Positions 20,448-29,886 of a stretch of 64,000 nt of DNA are shown here, in pieces. The position numbers and the translations under genes were made by a program. The stretch comes from Solen grandis. Taxonomy: Eukaryota > Mollusca > Bivalvia > Adapedonta > Solenidae. The notes under the pieces are model-generated. The model had not been told where the DNA came from, did no database searches, and saw only the letters and a program-made list of their open reading frames with translations. The first letter of the stretch is position 1. Each line of letters begins with the position of its first letter. The DNA lies in contig CM037785.1 in the NCBI GenBank assembly GCA_021229015.1, forward strand, positions 44,228,543 to 44,292,542, written 5' to 3'.

Positions 20448-20845
20448 CTAACGTTGAATCGTTGTAACGTGTTATATTGGATCTATAACACGTATAAAGA
20501 CAGTCAGAGGATACTCTCTAAATGTATAATATAACATATGAGAAAATGGTAATTACACTCAAGGCCGCAAAATTGTCAGTTTTTTTGACATGAAATATGT
20601 CGTCCCTATCACAGGCATTTTTGTAAAAACGTATTGTGGGTACATTTCATAATTGTAGGCACATATTATATTTCTGGATACGCTATACGTGGGTACATAT
20701 TATATCTTTAGGTACATCTATCTGTTTTGGTGGGTACATATAAATGAGGAAACTTATATGTGGATTATCTATTGGAACATATTATAGAATAATTGGTAAT
20801 ATAATAATTGTGATATATGTAAAATAAACTATTATAAATTAGTAT

Positions 20846-21165
20846 ATTATCACTATGGGTACATATGATAATTGTAGATATATGTTATATCTATAGGAAC
20901 ATATTATAAATGTAAGTATATATTATCACTGTGGGTATATATGATAATTGTAGATACATGTTATATCTATAGGAACATATTATAAATGTAAGTATATATT
21001 ATCACTGTGGGTATATATGATAATTGTAGATACATGTTATATTTATAGGAACATATTATAAATATAGGTACATATTACCACTGTGGGTATATATGATAAT
21101 TGTAGATACATGTCCTATCTATTGGAACATATTATAAATACAGGTATATATTATCACTTTTAGAA
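20846..21165. repeat. ~75-bp tandem repeat, about four units
   Basis: Each unit contains 'tatcactgtgggtatatatg', 'ataattgtagatacatgtta' and 'tctataggaacatattataa'. Units begin near 20849, 20925, 21000 and 21075. Diffuse 'gggtacatat' words upstream (20640-20840) suggest older, eroded units. Confidence 0.9.
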
Positions 21166-21682
21166 CGTGGTGAAAACATGATATCGGTATCAAATGATCC
21201 ATTGTTAATGGGTAATACGGTTATAAAGAGCTTTGATAATTGATCCCCCATTAAAAATCAAAGGATGTAACAATCCAAAAGGACAACAAGGTACAGTGTT
21301 AGCATATATAACTGCGGATCTTAAATGGGTTTGATCCAAAGTGGGACACATTTCTGTTTGTCTGCACCAAATACTTAAAAGTATTCCCTTTGGTAAAAAG
21401 TCTGCTTAAACATTGCGACAAAAATGTTTGAAAGATCACTGTTAACAGTATTTAACAAGCCACTGAACGAAGAAATGTTTTTCAAAACATGCGACTCGTG
21501 ACTTGAATGGAATTGCTTTCGTGAAAACTGATGATATCAGCCCAGCCACAACCTACCTACCATGACACTTCTTGGTGTTCTCAGTTATTTTATAGTGACA
21601 TATATTCCAAACAGAACTCTGACCATGGTACAGTTTGTTTTATTTACGTATTTATTTACGTTTTTTATTTCTTTATTTTCAG
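21166..21682. other. Non-coding, nothing recognised
   Basis: No coding or repeat signal can be supported. Confidence 0.4.
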
Positions 21683-21771
21683 GTCAGATCCCAATAGATA
21701 TATCTGGACTCCGGTTTGGACACCGTAGATACGAGCGCAATGTTTCGAGCTTTATAGGCTACGTGTCTGAG
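21683..21771 (+). other. Candidate internal exon (89 nt)
   Basis: A strong pyrimidine tract ending 'tttattttcag' precedes it, and 'gag|gtaata' follows. One frame is open throughout: QIPIDISGLRFGHRRYERNV then SSFIGYVSE. No family is recognised. The next candidate (22782-22871) does not join it in an open frame, so a gene is not established. Confidence 0.25.
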
Positions 21772-21812
21772 GTAATACGATACTAATCTTTGTATACAGT
21801 TTGTTTTCTTAA

Positions 21813-22336
21813 AGCAGCTCGTTCACAGATGATCGATAAAAATTAAAAAGATAATTTTCTACTCTCCCTCATTAACGTTGATGAAATCTTTGTTTCCTGA
21901 AAAATAAACTCAGTAAATGTAGGTCACATTACACGGAAATACTCTATTTTCGTAAACGCAACTTGGCGAAATCGGTTAAATATAGAAAATGGTATCCCCG
22001 AAGAAGGTGCTTGCGGTACCACGTGACACGTTCCAAACATGGCGTCTTCACGTGTTCAGGGTAGTAATTTCATAAGTTCAGCCTAGAAAGTTAGCGCATA
22101 CACGAAGAGTGAATGTCATCAGCCAAGTGACGGCAAATGAAAAAAAGAGTATTAAGGTTTTGTAATCCTAAATATAGTTTCAATACCGTCTGTGACGTTA
22201 TTGACTGTGATGGGGAAACCACCTTTTATTTAACAATCACGGATGGTTGCATTTGGTGACCATACGTCTGTAGATGGGTATCGTTATTTGTAATACACAC
22301 ATATAGTTAAAAATCAAATTCTTAGAACGAGCTGCT
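21813..22336. mobile_element. TTAA-flanked MITE (~524 bp)
   Basis: The ends are 'agcagctcgttc' and its complement 'gaacgagctgct', immediately flanked on both sides by TTAA (21809-21812 and 22337-22340). The interior has no coding frame. The right-hand interior, read as complement, matches the partial copy at 63770-64000 over >200 bases ('ggtggtttccccatcac', 'tacccatctacag'). Confidence 0.8.
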
Positions 22337-22781
22337 TTAATACTGTTTCTGATTTATCACTTTGTCGTGCTGCTTATATAAAAAAATGCACAGTCCAGTC
22401 ACGATTGAATGAAACGTGGTGGAATAAAGAGAGTCGCTGGTCCCGTCTGAATTCGTGAAGGACTGGTGTGCCCAGATGCCTTTTCGTAGCATCGCGTATT
22501 GACCGTGCATATTAAATTTTGAATTATCATTAAACTTTTATTCAACCAAATTTAAAAAATAAAAATGTGAGTAACATCTATTGAATGTTACATAAACGGT
22601 CTTTTTAATAAGTTTACCTCATAAATAAGATATTATTATAAGTATATTTAGAAAGTATTAGTGGAACAAATTACCCATATGATATTGAATTAATTAAATA
22701 CATGCCTTCATTATTTAGTAATGTTTACTGTTACAAATCAACGGTTTTCCATTATTATAAATATTGGTTTTTTATTTGCAG

Positions 22782-22871
22782 ATAATGTTTTCCAAATGCC
22801 TGACACCGGAAATGGAGGCAGATTTAAACCAAGGGCAGTCTCCACCCGCCTAGGAACATGTATACCGTCTG
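22782..22871 (+). other. Candidate internal exon (90 nt)
   Basis: The 'tttttatttgcag' acceptor and 'ctg|gtagct' donor are plausible. The open frame reads NVFQMPDTGNGGRFKPRAVS then TRLGTCIPSG. No family is recognised, and the exon phase does not match the 21683-21771 candidate. Confidence 0.2.
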
Positions 22872-22919
22872 GTAGCTTGGGATATTACGTTTATGTATAT
22901 GCATTATCTAATTTGTAAT

Positions 22920-23555
22920 TCGTGATTTATCATGTATTCAGAATTGTTATAAACAATGTCTCATTTAAAAAGCATCTTATTCTTATTCGTTTCTTCTACT
23001 CTTTGACAATTCAAAATAAACTAATATATGCTCTATGGTGAAGATAAATAAGAAACAAACCAGCATGCTAACAACTTTCATTTGAATTTTATTGTAGTTT
23101 CAATATATTTGACGCTTAATTACTTAAAAAAAACAGGCATATTTTACATTAATGATAATAATACATTCAAAACAAATCAAGACAAGTAACAAATAATTAC
23201 TAAATTTTTTCAAACAACACTGTTACATAAATCCGAACACATATCTTTGATATATTGTATTACGCCAGATAAGCGGCGATAATCCTTGTGACAGGCTCCG
23301 CTATTCATTTAAAAGATACATTCGAATCTCTGTTACAGTGATCATTCACTGCCATTCTATACAGCGAGAGAAATGTGTCTAAATAACCAAATATTTATTT
23401 TGGCAATCCGATTTGCACCTATCAAAACTTGTACCCCTTTGACTTTAGATCTGTACCTCGACGTTCTCCGATACATGGGTCACCCACTGATCCGGCAATA
23501 CAACCGAATCGAAAATTTAAGTTTAAAACTTATTTGTTTTACAACGAAAATTCTC
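22920..23555. other. Non-coding, nothing recognised
   Basis: Overlapping short frames at 23373-23623 have no recognisable content. Confidence 0.35.
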
Positions 23556-23715
23556 TCCATCTCTACCGTCTTTCTCGACGGTTCCTGGGTTGGACTAGTA
23601 CTTTGCGCCTGAAAGGTCATTAAAGGTCCTTGCCCCCAACGGGGTCGGAACCCATAGCCTTCGGTATGTTAACACTTGCTTATGGCGCCCTTCAACAAGT
23701 TTGACCATGCATGAG
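23556..23715 (-). mobile_element. tRNA-headed dispersed repeat, copy 1
   Basis: 'ggttcctgggttggactagt', 'ccttgcccccaacggggtc', 'ggaacccatagccttcgg' and 'ggcgcccttc' occur in the same order at 59340-59480. There the reversed head is clearer: B-box complement 'ggggtttgaacccac' and A-box complement 'gttaccactggaccacgg'. Confidence 0.65.
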
Positions 23716-23934
23716 GTTTAAACAATGGACACTACCAAACTAGCATTTCGGATTTTTTTCAATGATGAAGCCTTCCAGCTAATTCGGGGTTTGCTCCTCC
23801 ATGACGGTGCATGGTCACTGTGACGTAAAATCAAAAACAACTATATCAAACCATAGCCTCACCTTAACCTGCCTTCATTACAAGAGGAAGTAAGGAACTG
23901 AGCTGATTCGACTGACCTATTGGAAGAAAAGAAT

Positions 23935-24235
23935 TCAAGTTGTAGAAATAAACACGGTGAAGAAAACGAATACATATGTGACCAGGAACTTCGGCAATAC
24001 ACAGACTTGTTTGCCAAGCGTCACTGGAGAAATAAACACGTTTGAAGAAAACGAATACATATGTGACCAGGTGAACTTCGGCAATACACAGACTTGTTGC
24101 CAAGCGTCACTGGAGAAATAAACACGTGTGAAAAAAAACAATACATATGTGACCAGGTGAACTTCGGCAATACACAACTTTTTTGCCAAGCGTCACTGAG
24201 GGAAAAAAACACGTGTGAAGAAAACGAATACTAAA
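23935..24235. repeat. ~85-bp tandem repeat, about 3.5 units
   Basis: Units contain 'gaaataaacacgtgtgaaga', 'aaacgaatacatatgtgacc', 'aggtgaacttcggcaataca' and 'cagacttgttgccaagcgtc'. Units begin near 23944, 24030 and 24116. Three overlapping - strand frames of similar sequence are by-products of it. Confidence 0.92.
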
Positions 24236-24586
24236 AGCATTTGTGCAGTAGTATTAGTTTGATAACATCAACATATCCCAATATAATTATGTTTATTCAA
24301 AAAACATCATCACGGGATGTTTTAAAAATGAAACCTCTAATCTTATCTGACTTTCACATGAATTTAGTACAAAACTCCATTTCAGATAACTCGTAAAGCT
24401 CATAATCGAAGCAACATGTAAACCAAAAGACCTCATATGTACGAGTATATAAACATCTAATTCACAGAAGAATGTTTTCAAAACTCCAGTTGCTGTTCAA
24501 AACAAACGTACAAGTTTAAACATATAAAGGAACCGAATTTTAAACAATAATCTCATCAGTTCAAATAATACATTATGCATACAAAC
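24236..24586 (-). other. Downstream of the cadherin-like gene, nothing else recognised
   Basis: AT-rich sequence beyond the presumed polyadenylation signal. Confidence 0.4.
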
Positions 24587-24587
24587 T

Positions 24588-24788
24588 TTATTTTTTGTTT
24601 AAATACGGGTCATATACTACCCTTTTCGTCTTCGGCGTCGGTGCGTTCCAACTTGGTCTTAACTTCGTATCAAGAGGCTTCCTCACCATCGATTTCTTTC
24701 TCTCGAATATCTCTAACCTCGTCGGTTGTTTCATCATGACCTGTGACGGACTGGTGACATCTGGAACATCAGGGGAAGTTCTGTTCAA
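24588..24788 (-). CDS. Probable terminal (cytoplasmic tail) exon of cadherin-like gene
   Basis: On the - strand the frame runs through TSPSQVMMKQPTRLEIFERK and KPLDTKLRPSWNAPTPK to VVYDPYLNKK and TAA at 24588-24590. The stop lies inside an AATAAA polyA signal (24587-24592). The sequence is basic, has no hydrophobic segment, and suits a short cytoplasmic tail. Several acceptor-like AGs (for example 'gatgttccag') precede it, but the exact 5' boundary is unclear. The link to the exons at 24911-25066 and 25603-25715 is inferred from order, strand and the polyA signal. It could be an unrelated small gene, or a chance frame. Confidence 0.45.
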   Translation of the reverse strand: MNRTSPDVPDVTSPSQVMMKQPTRLEIFERKKSMVRKPLDTKLRPSWNAPTPKTKRVVYDPYLNKK

Positions 24789-24910
24789 GCTTGTGTCCGA
24801 GTACCATGGATGGCAAGACTCGGAAGAGTCATGACTCTCACAATGTCAACCCGAAGCGATTCCCCTGCTGATTGAGCCGAAATCGGGGATGGCACAAAAG
24901 GGCGGGCCCA

Positions 24911-25066
24911 CTAAGAAAGCACCAATAATAAAGAACTGACGATGAGAACGTAGTCTTTTACGATAGGGTTCACGTTGCCTTTTCTCCTCCTCGCTTTGGA
25001 GGCGGGAAAAAATTCGATTGATAACACGGCCACTCTCTTTTTCTGTTGGACGGAATCTTCCATTGC
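24911..25066 (-). CDS. Cadherin-like gene, penultimate exon (domain end and membrane-proximal part)
   Basis: The acceptor 'cattaag' is followed in phase 0 by AMEDSVQQKKRVAVLSIEFF, which completes the F-V-L-F-V-E strand of the upstream exon. Together they form the last two beta-strands of a cadherin repeat. The frame continues through basic residues to NPIVKDYVLIVSSLLLVLS, a hydrophobic stretch that could start a transmembrane helix, then meets TAG at 24911-24913. In a neighbouring frame the hydrophobic run continues (FFIIGAFLVGPPFCAI). So the true exon may end earlier at a donor, or carry a frameshift. Confidence 0.5.
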   Translation of the reverse strand, partial: AMEDSVQQKKRVAVLSIEFFPASKARRRKGNVNPIVKDYVLIVSSLLLVLS

Positions 25067-25602
25067 CTTAATGAGAAGAAGAATATGTAAACATACGAAT
25101 TTTTTCTATTAAAATGTTGTTGTTGTTTAAGACAATTACTGAACTCAGCTAGTATTAATATCAAGTTGTACTAATTATTTGACGAATATGATAATAAAAT
25201 TATACTAATTTTGTTTTAAAACGTTTCGGGGCAATATGGTGGTGTTTTCTTACTTTTCTTCGGTTAAATGTTTCTTTCACCTTGAAAATAAAATTTGATT
25301 GCAAATACCCGGTATCTGTCCAAATAGCCAAAAGGTCAAAGCGTCCGCCACGTAACCAAGTTCGATCACCAGCCGCTACATAGCAAAAATAGTTAATATT
25401 GCAATGGTATAATCTCTCTTGGTAAGGTGCTTACAGTCTGGTTGACCCTCGATCTCAGGATATGTGACCAGAAGTTTTATTATGTCATTTGCCTTCTACG
25501 TGATATCGCATAGAGACAGGACGTAAACTCTATCAATAGACAAAATCACCGAAATTACTTCAATACTGTTGACAGGACGTTAAACTCAGCAAACAAACTC
25601 AC
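25067..25602 (-). other. Intron of the cadherin-like gene
   Basis: Phase-0 intron with donor 'gag|gtgagt' and acceptor 'attaag'. A SINE tail (25541-25597, ending 'gttaaactcagcaaacaaac') abuts the donor on the opposite strand. Confidence 0.5.
25541..25597 (+). mobile_element. Solo SINE 3' tail next to a splice donor
   Basis: 'ttcaatactgttgacaggac' followed by 'gttaaactcagcaaacaaac' matches the shared SINE tail. It ends at the exact base where the cadherin-like exon's donor begins on the other strand. Confidence 0.6.
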
Positions 25603-25715
25603 CTCAACAAAGAGAACGAATTTTGAGGGGTCACTGGAGTTCATTGTCTTGGTCTTGTTGACTGTCCCCTCTGTAGCATCCAAGCTGAAGAACATATCGT
25701 ACTCTTCAGGTTCAC
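25603..25715 (-). CDS. Cadherin repeat exon (partial gene)
   Basis: Bounded by 'tattattgtag' acceptor and 'gag|gtgagt' donor. It encodes GEPEEYDMFFSLDATEGTVN then KTKTMNSSDPSKFVLFVE. F-x-L-D-x-x-x-G-x-V followed ~15 residues later by F-V-L-F-V-E is the typical mid-to-late part of an extracellular cadherin domain. Such domains are calcium-dependent adhesion modules on membrane proteins. The exon begins with two bases of a split codon and ends in phase 0, matching the next exon. The 5' exons must lie further right on the - strand, and I could not identify them firmly. Confidence 0.65.
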
Positions 25716-25740
25716 CTACAATAATAAATTAAAGACTCAG

Positions 25741-25950
25741 TGGCTTAATGGTTAAAGTCGACGACTTACTGTCTCTGAGCCTCTCAACACTGTGGGTTAG
25801 AGTCCCTGTCTTGCCCATCGGACTTGCCATATTAGGAAGCCTTCTAGCGCCTTGCGGTAGGTCTACCTTGTTGATTCTAAGCTTTCACAGTAATTAGCAA
25901 ACGTCGATATTATGATTGAGATACTGGCTCGACGACGGTTAAACTCGTAT
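25741..25950 (+). mobile_element. tRNA-derived SINE, family 1 relative
   Basis: The head has 'cagtggcttaatggttaaag' (A-box-like) and 'gtgggttagagtcc' (B-box-like). The body has 'aggaagccttctagcgcctt' and 'gcggtaggtctac'. The tail 'tatgattgagatactggctc' is followed by 'gacgacggttaaactcgtat'. It is shorter than the copy at 7330. Confidence 0.75.
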
Positions 25951-26707
25951 AAAGACATATTTAACAGAGATATGAAACTGTCCGTTTTTTGTTTTTTTGT
26001 TGTTTTTTTTTTCTCATGACGAACAAACAACAACAGATAAACGAGACTTGAAAGAGACCTCGCTGAACGCTTACATCTTACAGATGCTTGCAGTCGCGTA
26101 ACAGACGGTATCACTCATAAAAATGATCTACTATCTAATTAGTGGCATACATATTTGGTTTTGATAAAAAAAAGTTGAAAAGAAAACCCAGTATATTTAA
26201 AACTGATATGAGCAACTTCGTTATCTCGCGGTCACATGATCGTACACGTGACTTACCGAGAGCTTCTTTACATGTAGTTGAATTATTGCGGATAATCTTG
26301 TTAGGTTATTAGGCCTTTCACCGAAACAACACCAATAGTAAACACTAGATTTGCATACTGCAAATGCAACGGTTTTCGTGATGATCAACAGTTTCAAACC
26401 TGATCAGCCAAGTTAAAATACCAGAAAAACAACAAAATGCAAAATGCTTTATATGTGACCAAAACTTAAAGGCATCTCGAAAGGAATGTGATGTCCCACT
26501 GAGCCAGGCCCCCATCTGCTGTGATCATACCTGCTAATTGCTGGTCAACACTGCAGGGAGTCTTTAGCCAATATAGTACCTATATGTTACGGTAAAACCT
26601 CTGATGGTTGATGCATAACTAAATTATCTGCTACAATGGAAGTGAGATAGTAGCTATTTTTACACAAAGCAATAAACATATAATGACTTGACTATTGAGT
26701 TTACCGT
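25951..26707. other. Non-coding, one weak coding-like stretch
   Basis: On the - strand 26570-26475 reads TPCSVDQQLAGMITADGGLA then QWDITFLS after an AG. The composition is protein-like, but I see no family and no convincing donor. The rest shows nothing. Confidence 0.25.
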
Positions 26708-26945
26708 CGCTTCGACAGTATTTCAGTCATATAGCGACGTCCAGCTAATTACAGGTGGAGGAAGGACACGAATGCACGGAGACACCGGGTAAACCACCGA
26801 CCTACCGCAAGCCAGCTGGAAGGGCTTCCTCACATGAAAATCCGAATGACCCTGCCGGATCAAACCCACGCGGTGAGGGCAGAGTGATTGTTAAAGTCAC
26901 GAACTTAAACCCCCCCTCGGCCACGGAGGCCCCAAACATAAATAA
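26708..26945 (-). mobile_element. tRNA-derived SINE, family 1, inverted copy
   Basis: This is the complement of the 7330 element. It starts with the tail ('acagtatttcagtcatatag', 'cgacgtccagctaattacag'), then 'ttcctcacatgaaaatccga', and ends in the head 'cccacgcggtgagggcag' and 'cggccacggaggcc'. Confidence 0.85.
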
Positions 26946-27649
26946 TGATAGTGATAATATGTGGGTTGTTTAGTTTATGATCCCTTACATAATTATTCTT
27001 TATTACATTTATACTTGGAGTCAATTTTGTAACTGTATGATTATAGGATCATACGGCATTTATTTCAGAATTAAAGTTTTGATATTGAAAATAATAGAGA
27101 TACCATTTTTGTAGTAATTAAAATGAGCCTGAAGGACATAATTCTGACAATGCAAAGATCTTTTTGTTTTTTATTTGCTTTTGCTAGAGACATTTTGTAC
27201 ATTTTATTTCAACAGAATTTCTCTTATGAATAAACAAGTAATAAAATTTGTGTTGATTTCCGACATATAAACATGTGTTGAGGAAGAAATGAGAGAATGA
27301 AAGTAATGAGTGATACATAACTTATTTCAAAAATTAATGCCCTTTTTATGATAATTTTACAACTAAATAAAATAAGAAAGAAAGAACAAAATAAATGAAA
27401 AAATGAAAGAAAGAAAGAACAAAATAAAGTAGACAAAATAAATCAACAGAGAAAGAAGAAAGAAAAGGAAGATTTATATTGCTCGAATAAAAAAAAAAGA
27501 ATAAAAAGAACTTTTAGGATCATTTCTGGTATTTGGTATGTTCACAACTTTTTTTCAAACTGTGAATGACAACATACAACCCCATGTAGCAACATAGTGC
27601 ACTCTTGAACAATACCTGTGACAGACTGTGGCAGCCTGCCTAATCAAAA
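26946..27649. other. Non-coding, AG-rich patches
   Basis: A purine-rich stretch (27370-27470, gaaagaaagaac-type) is simple sequence. No gene is seen. Confidence 0.45.
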
Positions 27650-27830
27650 ACAGATCCCACACAACGGCGGGTGGGTGAATTTTTGCTTTGATGATATATA
27701 TTATTATACTCAATACCATAATTAAATTGAAAACAACCCCATAACCAAATATTTTTGTTACTATATGCTTTGTCCAATGTTATTTACTATGTTAAATCTT
27801 GGAAAATAAACTATTGAATTGAATTGAATA
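27650..27830 (+). mobile_element. Probable LINE 3' end with ATTGA-type tail
   Basis: 'ttatttactatgttaaatct' then 'tggaaaataaactattgaat' then 'tgaattgaataa' looks like the 3' end of a CR1-like LINE, which often finishes in a short tandem repeat. There is no coding part. Confidence 0.4.
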
Positions 27831-27974
27831 AATGGGGGGTGGGGGTCACTTATATAAGGGTTTGAGATGCCTTTAAGCATCCAATATTGGCAATGAGCCA
27901 ATATGATCTAAGTGTGGCACATTGAACGATTTGATTAATGTTTGATCATCACGTGCGCTCAAAAATTTCTTCCA

Positions 27975-28033
27975 AAGTGCCCACTTTTTAAAACTAAAAA
28001 CAGTTAAAAATCAGGGAAACAGTTGGGAACCTC
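27975..28033. mobile_element. Solo composite end of the MULE family
   Basis: 'gtgcccactttttaaaacta', 'aaaacagttaaaaatcaggg' and 'aaacagttgggaa' line up with the left end of the 11398 element. No transposase lies nearby, so it is a non-autonomous or deleted copy. Confidence 0.6.
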
Positions 28034-28156
28034 TTATTATTATAAGAACAATAGTTTCCATATTATAAATGATTTAACAATTTATTTGTTACAAAAATTT
28101 TGGTAACGTAACAACCATTTGTTAAACATATAACACTTCACTCTATCCTCAAAGTT

Positions 28157-28256
28157 NNNNNNNNNNNNNNNNNNNNNNNNNNNNNNNNNNNNNNNNNNNN
28201 NNNNNNNNNNNNNNNNNNNNNNNNNNNNNNNNNNNNNNNNNNNNNNNNNNNNNNNN
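28157..28256. other. Assembly gap (100 N)
   Basis: Exactly 100 N. Spacing and content here are unknown. Confidence 0.99.
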
Positions 28257-28689
28257 ATCAATACCGTATAACTGTTTTTGTTTCTTTTTTTTTTGCGGCA
28301 ATGGATTATTTGCGGGATTTTGCGGATGTTAATGCGCGGACTATTCATTACATTTTTCCTCCTAGTCGCCCGACAATCGCACTGGCAGTAAAGTCAAATC
28401 ATCTTTAACAGTATTACTTATTTTTCACACATGACGCGCTATGCTTTAATAGATTTTATCCGGAACTCGGCAAATGTGGGTTTTTCCCATCTAATCCGGA
28501 GGTACAAACAAACTTTTGCCGTTATAGCTTCACGGTGCACTACCGTTCACAATAAGTGTAACACCACGAAGTTGTAACTGTATTCTATTCTAGCTATACA
28601 TCTTTTTTTGTTTTTTTGTTTGTTTTTGTTTGTTTTTGTTTTGTATTTGTATAAGCGAAGTTACACAATATATGTCCTGGCTAATCGAA

Positions 28690-28809
28690 ACATTTGTATA
28701 TCAGTTTGTGACTCGCAATTGTAATAGCGCATCTTAAAGGGCTTGCCAGACCCAAAAGGGCCTTTATCGGGGACATTATCCTCACGCACGATATCGGACT
28801 GCAAGAATG
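28690..28809 (-). other. Possible further exon of the cadherin-like gene
   Basis: After a good acceptor ('ttattcctttacag') the - strand reads FLQSDIVREDNVPDKGPFGS then GKPFKMRYYNCESQTDIQMF. The E-(D)-N-x-P and Y-x-(N) spacing is reminiscent of the start of a cadherin repeat, and the strand and position fit the gene at 24588-25715. No convincing donor is visible, so this stays tentative. Confidence 0.3.
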
Positions 28810-28846
28810 CTGTAAAGGAATAAGTTAAATTTAACCTTTTAGTCAA

Positions 28847-29329
28847 TGCATGCTTTTAGCACTATTTTTACATGAAACATATTCTGCAGACAATGATGCC
28901 TGTATGAAATGTATAATGAAAATTATGAAAATGCTTTAAATAGATCTTGTTGTTCACAAAATAAAACACACTCCGTATAAGAAATCAATAAAAAAAATGA
29001 CTTCATTTGAGAAATCCACAAAAATTAAATGCGCAAAACATTGCACTAGCAGAAAAAAAGTTATACCGTATTTGTCACGTGCACACCGTAAATGCTCAAA
29101 ATCGCTTGGTTTTGATTATAATACTGTTTGTGAGCAGTTTACTCAGCCACGAATGGGAAAGACAGTTTTGACTTTGTAAATCCAACAATTGCACTAAGTA
29201 GTACCAAGATTTACTACTAAACCTTAAACATAAAACAAATGACCTGCTTTTTATTCTTCAAACATGCTTATAACGACTAGTTAAATAGGTAGTATTATTA
29301 ATGATTTTTAAGTCACGGTGACTGAACAA
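28847..29329. other. Non-coding, nothing recognised
   Basis: AT-rich; no supportable feature. Confidence 0.4.
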
Positions 29330-29810
29330 ATACTGGCACCTGATTGGACGAGAGGAAAATACCATGTGCTAACCTATACTAATATCATGATACTCCGACA
29401 TGATAGAGCCGTCACATGACAAGATATCACATACTGTGTACATGAGGACATTGTGTATTGACAAGATCACTTCGGTATTTAGCAATATAAAATATACAAT
29501 TGACCAGTTAACACAGTGAACTGACAAAACAGCACACAAATCGGGAAGATAAATAATACTTTGAAATAATTAAAGCTATTTAGCACATGGTATTTTCCGT
29601 CCACTAGCGACAAAACGTCACAAAAGTGTGAGTTATGTGGTTGCATAGTCCACACTTATTGATTTTTTTTTACAAAAGTGTGGACTACGCGTTATAGTCC
29701 ACTATGAACAAATACTGGCACCTGATTGGACGAGAGGAAAATGCCATGTGCTAATAACAAATACTAGCATCTGATTGGACGAGAGGAAAATGTCATGTGC
29801 TAAATAGCCT
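29330..29810. repeat. Foldback/tandem repeat around 'ctgattggacgagaggaaaa'
   Basis: 'acaaatactggcacctgatt' plus 'ggacgagaggaaaataccat' plus 'gtgctaa' occurs at 29331, 29706 and 29757. An inverted partial copy ('tttagcacatggtattttcc') sits at 29578. Between them is another inverted pair around 'gtccacactt' and 'aagtgtggac'. The outline is a foldback MITE with one end duplicated. Confidence 0.75.
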
Positions 29811-29863
29811 TAACTACACGATCACCTGCGTCCGTTTTATGCATTCGAAGCATACTCCGCGGG

Positions 29864-29886
29864 CGCGCGCGCGCGCGTGTGTGTGT
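29864..29886. repeat. (CG)n/(TG)n microsatellite
   Basis: 'cgcgcgcgcgcgcgtgtgtg' is a potential Z-DNA-forming alternating purine-pyrimidine run. Confidence 0.9.

Noticed and set aside
24595..24834. 79-codon + strand frame with hydrophobic segments
   Set aside because: The minus strand of the same interval fits better: it ends at a stop overlapping AATAAA and lies in line with the cadherin-like exons.
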